The notes under the pieces: model-generated | Seen by the model: the letters and a program-made list of their open reading frames with translations, nothing else | Told to the model about the DNA's origin: nothing | The model's database searches: none | Made by a program: the position numbers and the translations under genes | In this document: one piece after another, positions 14,256 to 21,466 of the stretch | How the letters are laid out: each line of letters begins with the position of its first letter | Numbering within the stretch: position 1 is the first letter of the stretch | From: Anaerolineales bacterium UBA7227 | GTDB taxonomy: Bacteria; Chloroflexota; Anaerolineae; Anaerolineales; Villigracilaceae | Length of the DNA stretch: 23,799 nt | Assembly: GCA_002473085.1 (NCBI GenBank) | Contig: DKTP01000096.1 | Location: forward strand, 1 to 23,799 | Reading direction: 5' to 3'

Positions 14256-15407
14256 ATGAAATTCCCCACTTGCGTTATCTACATCATTGACGGTCTCGGC
14301 ATGGGCGGCGCGGAACGCCTCATGGTCCCCATCCTCAAGCGTCTCGACGCCGGGCGCTTCGCGGCGCGCGTCTGCGTCCTCCAATCGAAAGGGGACAACC
14401 CGCTCGCGGCAGACATCCGCGCCCTCGGCGTCCCCGTGGACGACCTCCCGATCGCGCGCCTGCGCGACTTCGGCGCGGTCGGACGTTTGCGGAATTATCT
14501 GCGCGGCCATCGCGCCGGCATCGTCCACACCCAACTGGAATTCTCCAACATCCTCGGCGGCCTCGCCGCCAAAACCCTGCGACTCCCCAGCCTCAGCACC
14601 GTCCACGTTCTGCCGACGGACGACGTTCGCGCCAGGACGCGCCTGCACCAGCGCGTGGAATGGTTTGCGCTCCGGTTTTTTTGCGATCGCGTCCTCGCGG
14701 TCTCGGAAGAGACGCGGCGGCGCTACATTGCCGAAAGCGGGATCCCCGCCCGCAAGTTGACGACGCTCTACAACGGCATTGACCTGTCCGCCGGCCGCCG
14801 CCGCGAATCTGGACCCGCGCGGGATTCCGTCCGGAACGAGTTTAACCTCCCCCGGGCCGCGTCCCTCCTGACGACGGTCGCGGTCCTCCGCCCGCCCAAA
14901 GGGATCGAGTTCATGCTCCGCGCCATGCCCGCCATTTTAGAGTCGCGCCCAGACGCGTATTACCTTGTCGTCGGCGATGGGACTCACCGTGAAGCGTTGG
15001 AAAATGAAACACGACGGTTGGGATTGCAGGAGCGCGTCGTCTTTGCCGGGCTGCGGAAAGACGTCCCGCGCCTGCTTGCCGCCAGCGACATCTTCGTCCT
15101 CCCCACGCTGACGGAGGCCCTCCCGACCGTCCTCGCGGAGGCGATGGCGGCGCGGCTGCCCGTCGTCGCGAGCGCGGTCGGCGGCGTCCCGGAGATGATC
15201 GCGGACGGCGAAAACGGAATCCTGGTCCCGCCCGCGCAGCCCGAGGCGTTGTCCCGCGCCTGCGCCGCGCTTTTGTCCGACGCGGAGACGAGGCGCGGGA
15301 TGGGCGAACGCGGATGGCAGATCGTCCAGCAGAAATTCAATATCGAAACGCAGGTCCGTCAATTGGAAAATATTTATGTGGAGGAAATGAGTCGTCATGG
15401 GAAATAA
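14256..15407 (+). CDS. Glycosyltransferase family 4 protein
   Basis: A 383-residue GT-B-fold transferase. The acceptor-side loop is GLGMGGAE (13-20). The C-terminal donor-binding domain has VAVLRPPKG (208-216) and the E-x7-E motif from Glu287 to Glu295 (EALPTVLAE), followed by the VGGVPE turn, so the retaining GT4 machinery is complete. The frame is open to TTG 14238, which overlaps the flippase stop, but ATG 14256 gives the N-terminus expected of the family and is chosen here. Base composition jumps to very GC-rich at this gene (47 of 60 bases at 14401-14460), in contrast with the flippase side. It overlaps the next gene by 11 bases. Sugar specificity is unknown. Confidence 0.88.
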   Translation: MKFPTCVIYIIDGLGMGGAERLMVPILKRLDAGRFAARVCVLQSKGDNPLAADIRALGVPVDDLPIARLRDFGAVGRLRNYLRGHRAGIVHTQLEFSNILGGLAAKTLRLPSLSTVHVLPTDDVRARTRLHQRVEWFALRFFCDRVLAVSEETRRRYIAESGIPARKLTTLYNGIDLSAGRRRESGPARDSVRNEFNLPRAASLLTTVAVLRPPKGIEFMLRAMPAILESRPDAYYLVVGDGTHREALENETRRLGLQERVVFAGLRKDVPRLLAASDIFVLPTLTEALPTVLAEAMAARLPVVASAVGGVPEMIADGENGILVPPAQPEALSRACAALLSDAETRRGMGERGWQIVQQKFNIETQVRQLENIYVEEMSRHGK

Positions 15408-16656
15408 AATCCGCCTGGCGATGGTCGAGCCGAACGGCGCGGGCGGGCTGATCCATTACGCCTATCAACTTTGCGCCGCGCTTTCCAACGCGGAACTCGA
15501 CGTTACGCTGGTCACCGGCACGAACTATGAAATGGCGGAGTTTCCCCATAATTTTCGCGTGCAGAACATCCTCGCGCTGTGGACGTTGTTCGATCCGCAG
15601 CAGATGCACGAGCCGCCGAAGAATCCGTTGACGCGGCTCTGGCACAAAATCCACCGGACGCTGCGCCGCGGCGTGCGCGCCGTCCGGCTGATCCGCGCGT
15701 GGATGGGGCTGACGCGCCACTTGACGAATCTCAAACCCGACATCGTCCTGTTCTCCAAGATCAACTTCCCGTTCGAGACATACTTCCTCGGTCTCATGCA
15801 GCGACGAGGATTACTCCTGGCTGAGATCGGCCACGAATTCGAGCTGCGCGAGAGTTCGGGACGATTCGCCGCGCTGGTCGCGCGCGCCTACGCGGGCATC
15901 TACACTCACTTCTCGGCGATTTTCTTCCACGCGCAGGAGAACCGCGAACGTTTCCTGTCGTTGTTTCCTTTTGTGCCGCGCGAGCGCACGCACGTTATCG
16001 CCCACGGAAACTCGGACTGGCTGTTGTCGTTCCCTGCGCGGGATAAATCGGAATTGCTCGCGCAATACGGACTGCGCGGCGACGAGCGCGCGGTTTTGTT
16101 TTTTGGACTACTGTCCCCCAGCAAGGGATTGGACGACCTGATAGACGCTTTCGCTTTGGCGCGGCAATCCTGCGCGGCAAAACTGGTGATCGCCGGTTAT
16201 CCCACCAAACATATCCACATGGACGAGTTGAAAAGGCGCATTCACGAGCGCGGCGTTTCCGACGACGTCATCCTCGACACGCGCTACATCCCGCTCGGCG
16301 ATATCCGTCCGCTGATGGAAATCGCCGCGCTGGTTGTGTATCCCTATCACAGCAGCACGCAGAGCGGCTCGCTGCAAATGGCGTACACCTTCGGCAAGCC
16401 GGTCATCGCCACGAACGTCGGCGGACTGCCCGAGGCGGTGGAAGACGGGTTGAACGGATTTCTCGTGCCTGCCCAGACCCCGTCCGCGCTGGCGGAAAAG
16501 ATCGCCGCGCTGGTCAACGATCCCACGCGGGCGGAGGAGATGGGACGGCAGTCGCGGCGACTCGCCGAGACGCGTTTCGGGTGGAACACCATCGCGGCGC
16601 ACATGCGTTCTGTCTTCGAAGGCTTGCTCAAGCGCGGTAACGGCGGAACCAACTGA
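15397..16656 (+). CDS. Glycosyltransferase family 4 protein (TQSG subgroup)
   Basis: A 419-residue GT-B protein. The N-terminal glycine loop reads PNGAGGLIH (12-20). The C-terminal domain has LFFGLLSPSKGLDDLIDA (234-251) and GKPVIATNVGGLPEAV (333-348). Where most GT4 enzymes have E-x7-E, this one reads SSTQSGSLQMAY (319-330), with Ser320 and Met328 in place of the two glutamates. That variant is shared by a recognisable GT4 subgroup and does not by itself mean inactivity. The start lies inside the previous GT4 gene (11-base overlap), so the two are translationally coupled. The last 29 bases overlap the convergent deacetylase gene. Confidence 0.87.
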   Translation: MGNKIRLAMVEPNGAGGLIHYAYQLCAALSNAELDVTLVTGTNYEMAEFPHNFRVQNILALWTLFDPQQMHEPPKNPLTRLWHKIHRTLRRGVRAVRLIRAWMGLTRHLTNLKPDIVLFSKINFPFETYFLGLMQRRGLLLAEIGHEFELRESSGRFAALVARAYAGIYTHFSAIFFHAQENRERFLSLFPFVPRERTHVIAHGNSDWLLSFPARDKSELLAQYGLRGDERAVLFFGLLSPSKGLDDLIDAFALARQSCAAKLVIAGYPTKHIHMDELKRRIHERGVSDDVILDTRYIPLGDIRPLMEIAALVVYPYHSSTQSGSLQMAYTFGKPVIATNVGGLPEAVEDGLNGFLVPAQTPSALAEKIAALVNDPTRAEEMGRQSRRLAETRFGWNTIAAHMRSVFEGLLKRGNGGTN

Positions 16657-17680
16657 CCAGCGCGGCAAATTGGGGGAGCGTATGTTTGTGAGAGACGAAC
16701 ACGCGGCGGATGGCAAAGCGCTCCCGCTTCACCTCCGCGTTCTGGCTGGGTCCGTTCAGGAGGGTGAACGCGGCTCCGTAGCCGGCCTCCGCGACCGTCC
16801 GTTCGATCTCCGCGTTGAAGTCGCCCGCCAACCCGTTCGGGTAGGCGAATCCCAGAATTTTTTCACCCAACTCCTGTTCGACGCGCGCTTTCGAGCCGAC
16901 GATCTCCTCTTTGGCTTTCTCCAGCGGGACGCGCGTCAGGATGGGATGGTTCATGGTGTGGCCGCCGAACTCGATCCCGTTGCGGCGCATTTCCCGAACC
17001 TGGTCCCAACTCAACATGAGATTGCGAAAAAATCCCGCAGGGATGGGGACGTCCAACGCGTCGGGCAGGCGCGACATCCAGGCGCGCTTCTCGTCTTCCG
17101 TCAGGGACTTTGCCTGCTCGATCAGGGTCGCGCCGACGCGTTCCGCCTCGGCCCGGTTTTTCCATTCCCGCCGCGTCCCGTCGGGCAGGACGACGTGATC
17201 CTTCCGCGTGTGATGCAGGCAATAGGCGGCCAAATCCCAATAGAAGGGGAGGTCGCTTTCGATGTGATTCGTCGTCAGAAAAATGATGGCGGGGAAATTA
17301 TGTTTGCGCAGGATGGGATAGGCGAACGTGTAGTTGTCGAGATAGCCGTCGTCGAAAGTGATCAGCGCGGCGTGCGGCGGAAGCGGCGCTCCGCCGTCCA
17401 GCCAGCCCACGAGATCGCGCGTCGAGATGACGTTGAACCAGCGCGCCGCGTAGTCCATCTGCCGCTCGAAGTCCTCGGGGCGGCCGCTGACGTTGGGCTT
17501 GAAGGTGTCGAAGCCGTCGTCGTCGAGGTTGGCAATGCGGTGATAGTTCAGCACGGTCAGGGAATTTTTCCAGAAGCCGCGGCCGAGCCGCGTCAATCCG
17601 CTGTGGAAGGCGAACGAAAAAATCCCCTCTTTCAGTTTGGAGCGTCGGGTTTTCTTAAGTACGGTTGTATCCAGGTACAT
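16628..17680 (-). CDS. Polysaccharide deacetylase (NodB homology domain)
   Basis: A 350-residue carbohydrate esterase family 4-like protein that would remove N- or O-acetyl groups from a polysaccharide. Motif 1, TFDDG (108-112), supplies the catalytic base and metal aspartate; motif 2, HTMNH (241-245), supplies the two metal-binding histidines; FAYPNG (278-283) corresponds to motif 3. NYHRI (45-49) is typical of the PgaB/IcaB-like branch. No cleavable signal peptide is evident, only a basic start. Its ribosome-binding site GGGAGAG (17685-17691, complement) lies inside the end of the upstream GT4 gene, whose stop directly abuts this start, so it is the last gene of a coupled minus-strand operon. 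Confidence 0.9.
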   Translation of the reverse strand: MYLDTTVLKKTRRSKLKEGIFSFAFHSGLTRLGRGFWKNSLTVLNYHRIANLDDDGFDTFKPNVSGRPEDFERQMDYAARWFNVISTRDLVGWLDGGAPLPPHAALITFDDGYLDNYTFAYPILRKHNFPAIIFLTTNHIESDLPFYWDLAAYCLHHTRKDHVVLPDGTRREWKNRAEAERVGATLIEQAKSLTEDEKRAWMSRLPDALDVPIPAGFFRNLMLSWDQVREMRRNGIEFGGHTMNHPILTRVPLEKAKEEIVGSKARVEQELGEKILGFAYPNGLAGDFNAEIERTVAEAGYGAAFTLLNGPSQNAEVKRERFAIRRVFVSHKHTLPQFAALVSWFRRYRA

Positions 17681-18826
17681 TCATCTCTCCCGATTGAATT
17701 TTGCCCAGGCTTTTCGATAGGCGTCCATCGTCGCGGCGACTTGCGCCTCGAGGCTGAACTTCTCGCGGACGCGGCGCTGGGCGTTCTCTCCCAGCCGACG
17801 CGCGAACGCGCGGTCCGCGCCGAGACGGATCAATCCCTGCGCGAGCGCGGACGGGTCTTCGGGCTGGACCAGCAGCGCGTGCTCCTCGTTGGCGACCAAT
17901 TCGGGAATCCCGCCTGCGTCCGACGCGAGAATGGGACACGCCATCGCGGCCGCTTCCAGCACGGCGATGGGCGTGCCTTCGTAGCGGGACGGCATCGCGA
18001 ACACGTCGCAGGAGGCCAGCGCGGAGGCGATCGTCTCGCGCGGCAAATATCCAGCCAGGATGACGCGGCCGTCCAGTCCCGCCTCGTGGATTTGACGAGT
18101 CAACTCCCCGCGCGCTTCTCCCTCGCCGACGATGACGCAGGTGATATTCCGCTTCTGGTCGGAGACTTGCTTCATCGCCTCGACCAGCACGTCGTACCCT
18201 TTGACGCGGACGAGGCGTCCGACCGCGAGGCAGACGGTGGAATCGGCGGGCAGGTTGAACTCCCGACGCAGGAAGCCGCGGTCCGCGGGCGGAGGCTGCG
18301 CGGCGTCCACCGCGTTGTAGATCAGGGCGATGTCGTCCGCGCGGACGCCCGCTCGCAGCAGGTTCTGACGGTCGCGCTCCGAGACGGCGATGTAGAGCGA
18401 CAGGTTCCAGTTGGTGGCGAGTTCGACGGCGGTGTAAATCTTTCCCTTGAGCGAGGCCTTGCCGTGTTCGTTCGCGTACCAGCTGTTGAGGGTGGAGACG
18501 AGCGCCACGCGCGTCAGGCTGGCGGCGAGGCTGGCGAAGACCTTCGATTGGATGTTCTGGCTGTCGAGTATTTGATAGCCTTCCGTGCGGATCAGGCGGA
18601 CGAGGCGGCCCAGGATGCGCGGATCGGTCTTTCGACTGCCGAGGACGTGGACGGGGAGTCCCAGGCGGAGCGCTTCGCGCGTCACCGCGCCGCGTTCCAG
18701 GCCCGCGAGCGCGGCCGTCCCCGCGGGGAAGCGCGTCAGCAGCGAGAGGACGCGGGACGAGGATCCGCCGTAAAGGTTGGAGAGATCCACAATGAGGGTC
18801 TTGGGAGGATTCGGTTCGGGCGTCAT
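17681..18826 (-). CDS. Glycosyltransferase family 4 protein
   Basis: A 381-residue GT-B transferase. The acceptor loop is unusual: LSNLYGGSSSRVLSLL (15-30), with GGSSSR in place of the usual GGAE/GGxE type. The donor domain is standard: VGRLVRVKGYDVLVEA (202-217), VIVGEGEARGEL (231-242), and E-x7-E from Glu283 to Glu291 (EGTPIAVLE), then SDAGGIPELV. It lies in the minus-strand unit between the membrane GT2 (25-base gap) and the deacetylase (no gap), so it likely acts on the same glycan. The sugar is not predictable. Confidence 0.88.
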   Translation of the reverse strand: MTPEPNPPKTLIVDLSNLYGGSSSRVLSLLTRFPAGTAALAGLERGAVTREALRLGLPVHVLGSRKTDPRILGRLVRLIRTEGYQILDSQNIQSKVFASLAASLTRVALVSTLNSWYANEHGKASLKGKIYTAVELATNWNLSLYIAVSERDRQNLLRAGVRADDIALIYNAVDAAQPPPADRGFLRREFNLPADSTVCLAVGRLVRVKGYDVLVEAMKQVSDQKRNITCVIVGEGEARGELTRQIHEAGLDGRVILAGYLPRETIASALASCDVFAMPSRYEGTPIAVLEAAAMACPILASDAGGIPELVANEEHALLVQPEDPSALAQGLIRLGADRAFARRLGENAQRRVREKFSLEAQVAATMDAYRKAWAKFNRER

Positions 18827-18851
18827 AAATGCTCGGGGGGAGGAGTCCGCT

Positions 18852-20066
18852 TCACCGTCGTTGGATGCGTTCCCAGAGATGTCCCTGCTCGCCGCGGGCG
18901 AATCGCAGGAATCCGTTGAACGCGGCCAGGTTGCTGTTCACCAGAAAAGTGGGGAGGTAGAGGGCGCGGGCCAGCTTGCTTTGTCCGCCGTGTTGTTGCA
19001 GGCGCGATCCCACGAGCGCCAGCGCGTAGAAGGCGATTTGCAGGGCGAGGAAGATCGGTCCGTATGGCGAGCCCAGCGTCCAAAAACCGCCGCGTGGAGG
19101 GAGGAGGACGGCCAGCAGGTTGAAGAGCAGCGCGGCGATCATGAAGAACGGAACCAGCGGGCGGAGGAATTTGTGCGAGACGATCTGCCAGACGAGGACG
19201 GGACGGTTGAGCGGCAGGAAATCTTTTGCCAGCGCGATGGCTTGATAGCGTCCCGCGTTGATGCGCGTGCGGCGGACGATCTCGTCTTGCGCGGTCAGCG
19301 AGACGCGCTCGCTGGATTTCGCCTCGGGCGCGTAGACCATGCGGTAGCCTTTGCGGAGGACCTGCATGGCGAGGTAGAAATCGTCGTTGATGACGCGGTC
19401 TGGCGGCGGCGCGTAGAGTTCTTTTCGCAACGCGAGGATCTCGCCCGCGGCGCTGGTGCAGCTTCCCAACCGGCTTTCCTGTTTCTTGATGAAGGATTCG
19501 TATTTCCAATACAGCCCTTCGGATTCGCCCAGGCTGCCGTCTCCTTTTTGGATGACCTTTGCGCCGCTCACCGCGCCGACGGCGGGGTCGCTGAACGGCG
19601 CGACCAACTTCTGGATGGTGTCGGGCTGATAAAAATTATTCGCGTCCGAAAAAACGATAATTTCGCCGCGCGCCTGGGGCATGGCGCGGTTGATGGCGGC
19701 CATTTTGCCGCGCCGCTCGGGCTGGTGTGTCGACTCGATGCCGCGCCCGGCGTAACGTCCCGCGAGCTCGGGCGTCCGGTCGGATGAGCCGTCCGTCACG
19801 ATGAGGATTTGGAATCGCTCGCGGGGATATTCGATGGCGAGGGAATTTCGGATCTTGTCTTCGATGGCGATTTCTTCGTTGTAGGCCGCGATCAGCAATG
19901 TCGCCGACGGCAGGTCCGCGCTTTGCGCGCGCGGCGCGGGCGCGGGCGCGGGGCGGAGTCTCGCGAGCAGGGCGACGAGAAGCGGGTATCCGAAATAGGT
20001 GTAAAGAATGCCTCCGACGCAAATCCAAAAAAGGGTTGCGATTGTCGTATCAACCAAAAGGGTCAT
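18852..20066 (-). CDS. Membrane-bound glycosyltransferase family 2 protein
   Basis: A 404-residue GT2 with an N-terminal membrane segment (about 8-34), a GT-A domain, and C-terminal membrane segments (about 300-322 and 334-355). Motifs are IAAYNEE (59-65), TDGSSDRT (91-98), the metal site FSDANN (139-144), the base motif INDDFYL (226-232) and RRTRINAGRYQ (265-275), which takes the place of Q-x-x-R-W. This layout is that of hyaluronan-synthase or poly-GlcNAc-like processive enzymes and related non-processive ones. The ribosome-binding site GAAAGG (complement of 20075-20080) is eight bases before the ATG. It heads the minus-strand operon, divergent from the Wzz-like gene. It could be the synthase that works with the BcsB-like protein, but that is inference. 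Confidence 0.87.
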   Translation of the reverse strand: MTLLVDTTIATLFWICVGGILYTYFGYPLLVALLARLRPAPAPAPRAQSADLPSATLLIAAYNEEIAIEDKIRNSLAIEYPRERFQILIVTDGSSDRTPELAGRYAGRGIESTHQPERRGKMAAINRAMPQARGEIIVFSDANNFYQPDTIQKLVAPFSDPAVGAVSGAKVIQKGDGSLGESEGLYWKYESFIKKQESRLGSCTSAAGEILALRKELYAPPPDRVINDDFYLAMQVLRKGYRMVYAPEAKSSERVSLTAQDEIVRRTRINAGRYQAIALAKDFLPLNRPVLVWQIVSHKFLRPLVPFFMIAALLFNLLAVLLPPRGGFWTLGSPYGPIFLALQIAFYALALVGSRLQQHGGQSKLARALYLPTFLVNSNLAAFNGFLRFARGEQGHLWERIQRR

Positions 20067-20107
20067 TGCCGCGACCTTTCAAAAATGCAAGAATTTTGAT
20101 GAACAAT

Positions 20108-20115
20108 AGTATAAT
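20108..20115. promoter_or_regulatory. Overlapping -10-like boxes in the divergent intergenic region
   Basis: A perfect TATAAT (20110-20115, plus strand) overlaps TATACT on the minus strand (complement of 20108-20113) between the divergent membrane GT2 and Wzz-like genes. Neither has a convincing -35 hexamer at 16-18 bases. If both are used, transcription of the two units would be mutually exclusive or activator-dependent. Confidence 0.35.
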
Positions 20116-20160
20116 GCCGTTGTATTTTATCCCAGTTTGCTTGTTGGAAAGCGAGGTTTA

Positions 20161-20226
20161 ATGGCAGTCAGGGCATGTTTAACGATTTCAACCATGAAAC
20201 GCGTTCCCGCGCGGGGCGTTTTGTAA
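20161..20226 (+). CDS. Possible 21-residue leader ORF
   Basis: An ATG preceded by AGCGAGG (20151-20157, four bases away) opens a 21-codon frame (starting MAVRACLTIS and ending in VPARGVL) that stops at TAA 20224-20226. It lies between the TATAAT box and the Wzz-like gene, and a GC-rich hairpin overlaps its 3' end. No similarity is recognised. It may be a leader peptide or chance; the ribosome-binding site is the only positive evidence. Confidence 0.2.
   Translation: MAVRACLTISTMKRVPARGVL
20197..20224 (+). promoter_or_regulatory. Attenuator-like hairpin in the wzz leader
   Basis: AAACGC (20197-20202) pairs perfectly with GCGTTT (20216-20221). Inside it, after a GTT bulge, CCC (20206-20208) pairs with GGG (20213-20215) around GCGC. 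The structure ends in a short T-run (TTTTGT from 20219). This resembles a weak intrinsic terminator placed 89 bases before the Wzz-like start codon, which is suggestive of attenuation. Confidence 0.35.
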
Positions 20227-20312
20227 CATGGCGCGTTGAATGTTTCCGTTCCGCCTGGAGCGAAAGCTAATTTGTTTGATGCGTATTCAACCGTTTTGAT
20301 TGGAGTCTGCAC

Positions 20313-21425
20313 ATGGAAATTCGTTACTATCTCAGGGTTATTCAGCGTGGTTGGTGGTTGATCCTTGCCGCCGTTTTGGTGGCGGTGAACCTGTCTTTGT
20401 TTTACTCTTATTACGTCGCGGTCCCCCGCTACGAAGCGTACGCCCGCTTCATCATCAGCCCTAACCTGCAATTCGTGGAAGGACGGGACCTGGTCAACAG
20501 CATCGAGGCGTTGGACAAGCGTTCGATCATCACCACCTATGCGGAAGTGATCAACAGTCCGCAAATCATCAACAATACGTACGAGCTGCTGCGCGTCAAT
20601 CCCGAGGATTACGCGCAGTACACCACTTCGGTGGCGGTCCTGCCCGATACGAATATCATTCGCTTTAATGTTCAGGGGCCCGATCCGAAGGCGGCGGCCA
20701 TGCTGGCGAACAGCATCGGTCAAAACGCCATTGATTTTATCCAGAAGCTGTACGTCGCCTACGATATTGAATTCCTCGACAAGGCGGTGGAGCCAGCCGC
20801 CCCGTATTATCCGCGTCCGCTCCAGGACGCCGGGCTGGCCCTGATGTTCGGCCTGGTGTTGGGCGTGGGCCTGGCGATCTTCCGCGACGTGCTTGCCGGT
20901 ACGCTGGAAAAACTGAGCGAACGAAAGATGATGGACTACGAATCGATGGCTTACAGCCGTTCGTATTTCGAGCGGCGGATGCGCGAAGAGATGGCAAAGC
21001 AGCCCGAAAGCGTGCAGACGCTGGCCTTTGTCTATCTGAACGGCATCGAGGAATATTTTGATTCCCTTCCGCAAGCCTACGTCAATCGGATCCTGCGCAA
21101 AGCCAACGAAGTCCTGAAGGAACAACTGCGCGGCAACGATATTGTCGGCCGATGGTCCAGGCTGGAGTTCGGCGTCCTTCTCCCGTCCACCGACGCGAAT
21201 TCGGCGATCGGCAGGATGGCGAGCATCCAGGAAGCGCTGAACCAGCCCATGACGCTTGAACCCGGCGGCGACCGTTTCGTCGAACTCGACGCGCGCATCG
21301 GCCTGGCCGACCGCCAGGGCGGCGAGTCGTTCAACGTCTTCGTCAACCAGGCCGGGCAGGCGCTGGAAATTTCCATGCAATCCGACAAGAAGATCAACCA
21401 GTACAAGGTCCGCCCGTTTGGATAG
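20313..21425 (+). CDS. Wzz-like polysaccharide co-polymerase fused to a degenerate GGDEF domain
   Basis: A 370-residue protein. Residues 1-195 are a Wzz/PCP chain-length determinant: YLRVIQRGWWLILAA leads into helix 1 (about 13-35), an extracytoplasmic part follows, then a proline-rich PAAPYYPRPL (161-170) and helix 2 (about 172-190). Residues from about 208 to 355 follow the layout of a GGDEF domain: YSRSYFERRMREEM, then LAFVYLNGIEEYF, VNRILRKANEVLKEQLRGNDIV, GRWSRLEFGVLLPSTD and a terminal ARIGLAD strand. The signature GGDEF reads SRLEF (282-286), so cyclase activity is very unlikely and a cyclic-di-GMP or GTP sensing or interaction role is inferred. Wzz assignment is confident; the GGDEF call rests on pattern reading without a profile search. 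GGAG (20302-20305) supports the start. A BcsB-like gene follows 41 bases later. Confidence 0.78.
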   Translation: MEIRYYLRVIQRGWWLILAAVLVAVNLSLFYSYYVAVPRYEAYARFIISPNLQFVEGRDLVNSIEALDKRSIITTYAEVINSPQIINNTYELLRVNPEDYAQYTTSVAVLPDTNIIRFNVQGPDPKAAAMLANSIGQNAIDFIQKLYVAYDIEFLDKAVEPAAPYYPRPLQDAGLALMFGLVLGVGLAIFRDVLAGTLEKLSERKMMDYESMAYSRSYFERRMREEMAKQPESVQTLAFVYLNGIEEYFDSLPQAYVNRILRKANEVLKEQLRGNDIVGRWSRLEFGVLLPSTDANSAIGRMASIQEALNQPMTLEPGGDRFVELDARIGLADRQGGESFNVFVNQAGQALEISMQSDKKINQYKVRPFG

Positions 21426-21466
21426 AGCGGCCGGCTGAACTGTGATTATTCCATGAAGGGAGCCCC

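Noticed and set aside
15397..16656. Loss of E-x7-E as a sign of a dead GT4
   Set aside because: The TQSG...AYTFGKPVIAT variant is a recurring GT4 subgroup pattern and the rest of the donor domain is intact, so inactivity is not supported.
16670..18919. A 749-codon open frame on the plus strand, antisense to the deacetylase and GT4 genes
   Set aside because: Its translation is low-complexity and rich in Arg, Gly, Asp and Val, with no recognisable motif. The minus-strand genes in the same place have complete catalytic motifs. High GC makes long antisense frames common here.
20161..20312. Cyclic di-GMP (GEMM) riboswitch in the Wzz-like leader
   Set aside because: CAGGGCA and GCGAAAGCT superficially recall GEMM conserved bases, but the required helices and the GGGACGCAAAGC core are not present in order. 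An Infernal scan would be decisive.
20127..21380. A 417-codon minus-strand frame opposite the Wzz-like gene
   Set aside because: It has no motif and the opposite strand encodes a convincing two-helix Wzz protein with a good ribosome-binding site.
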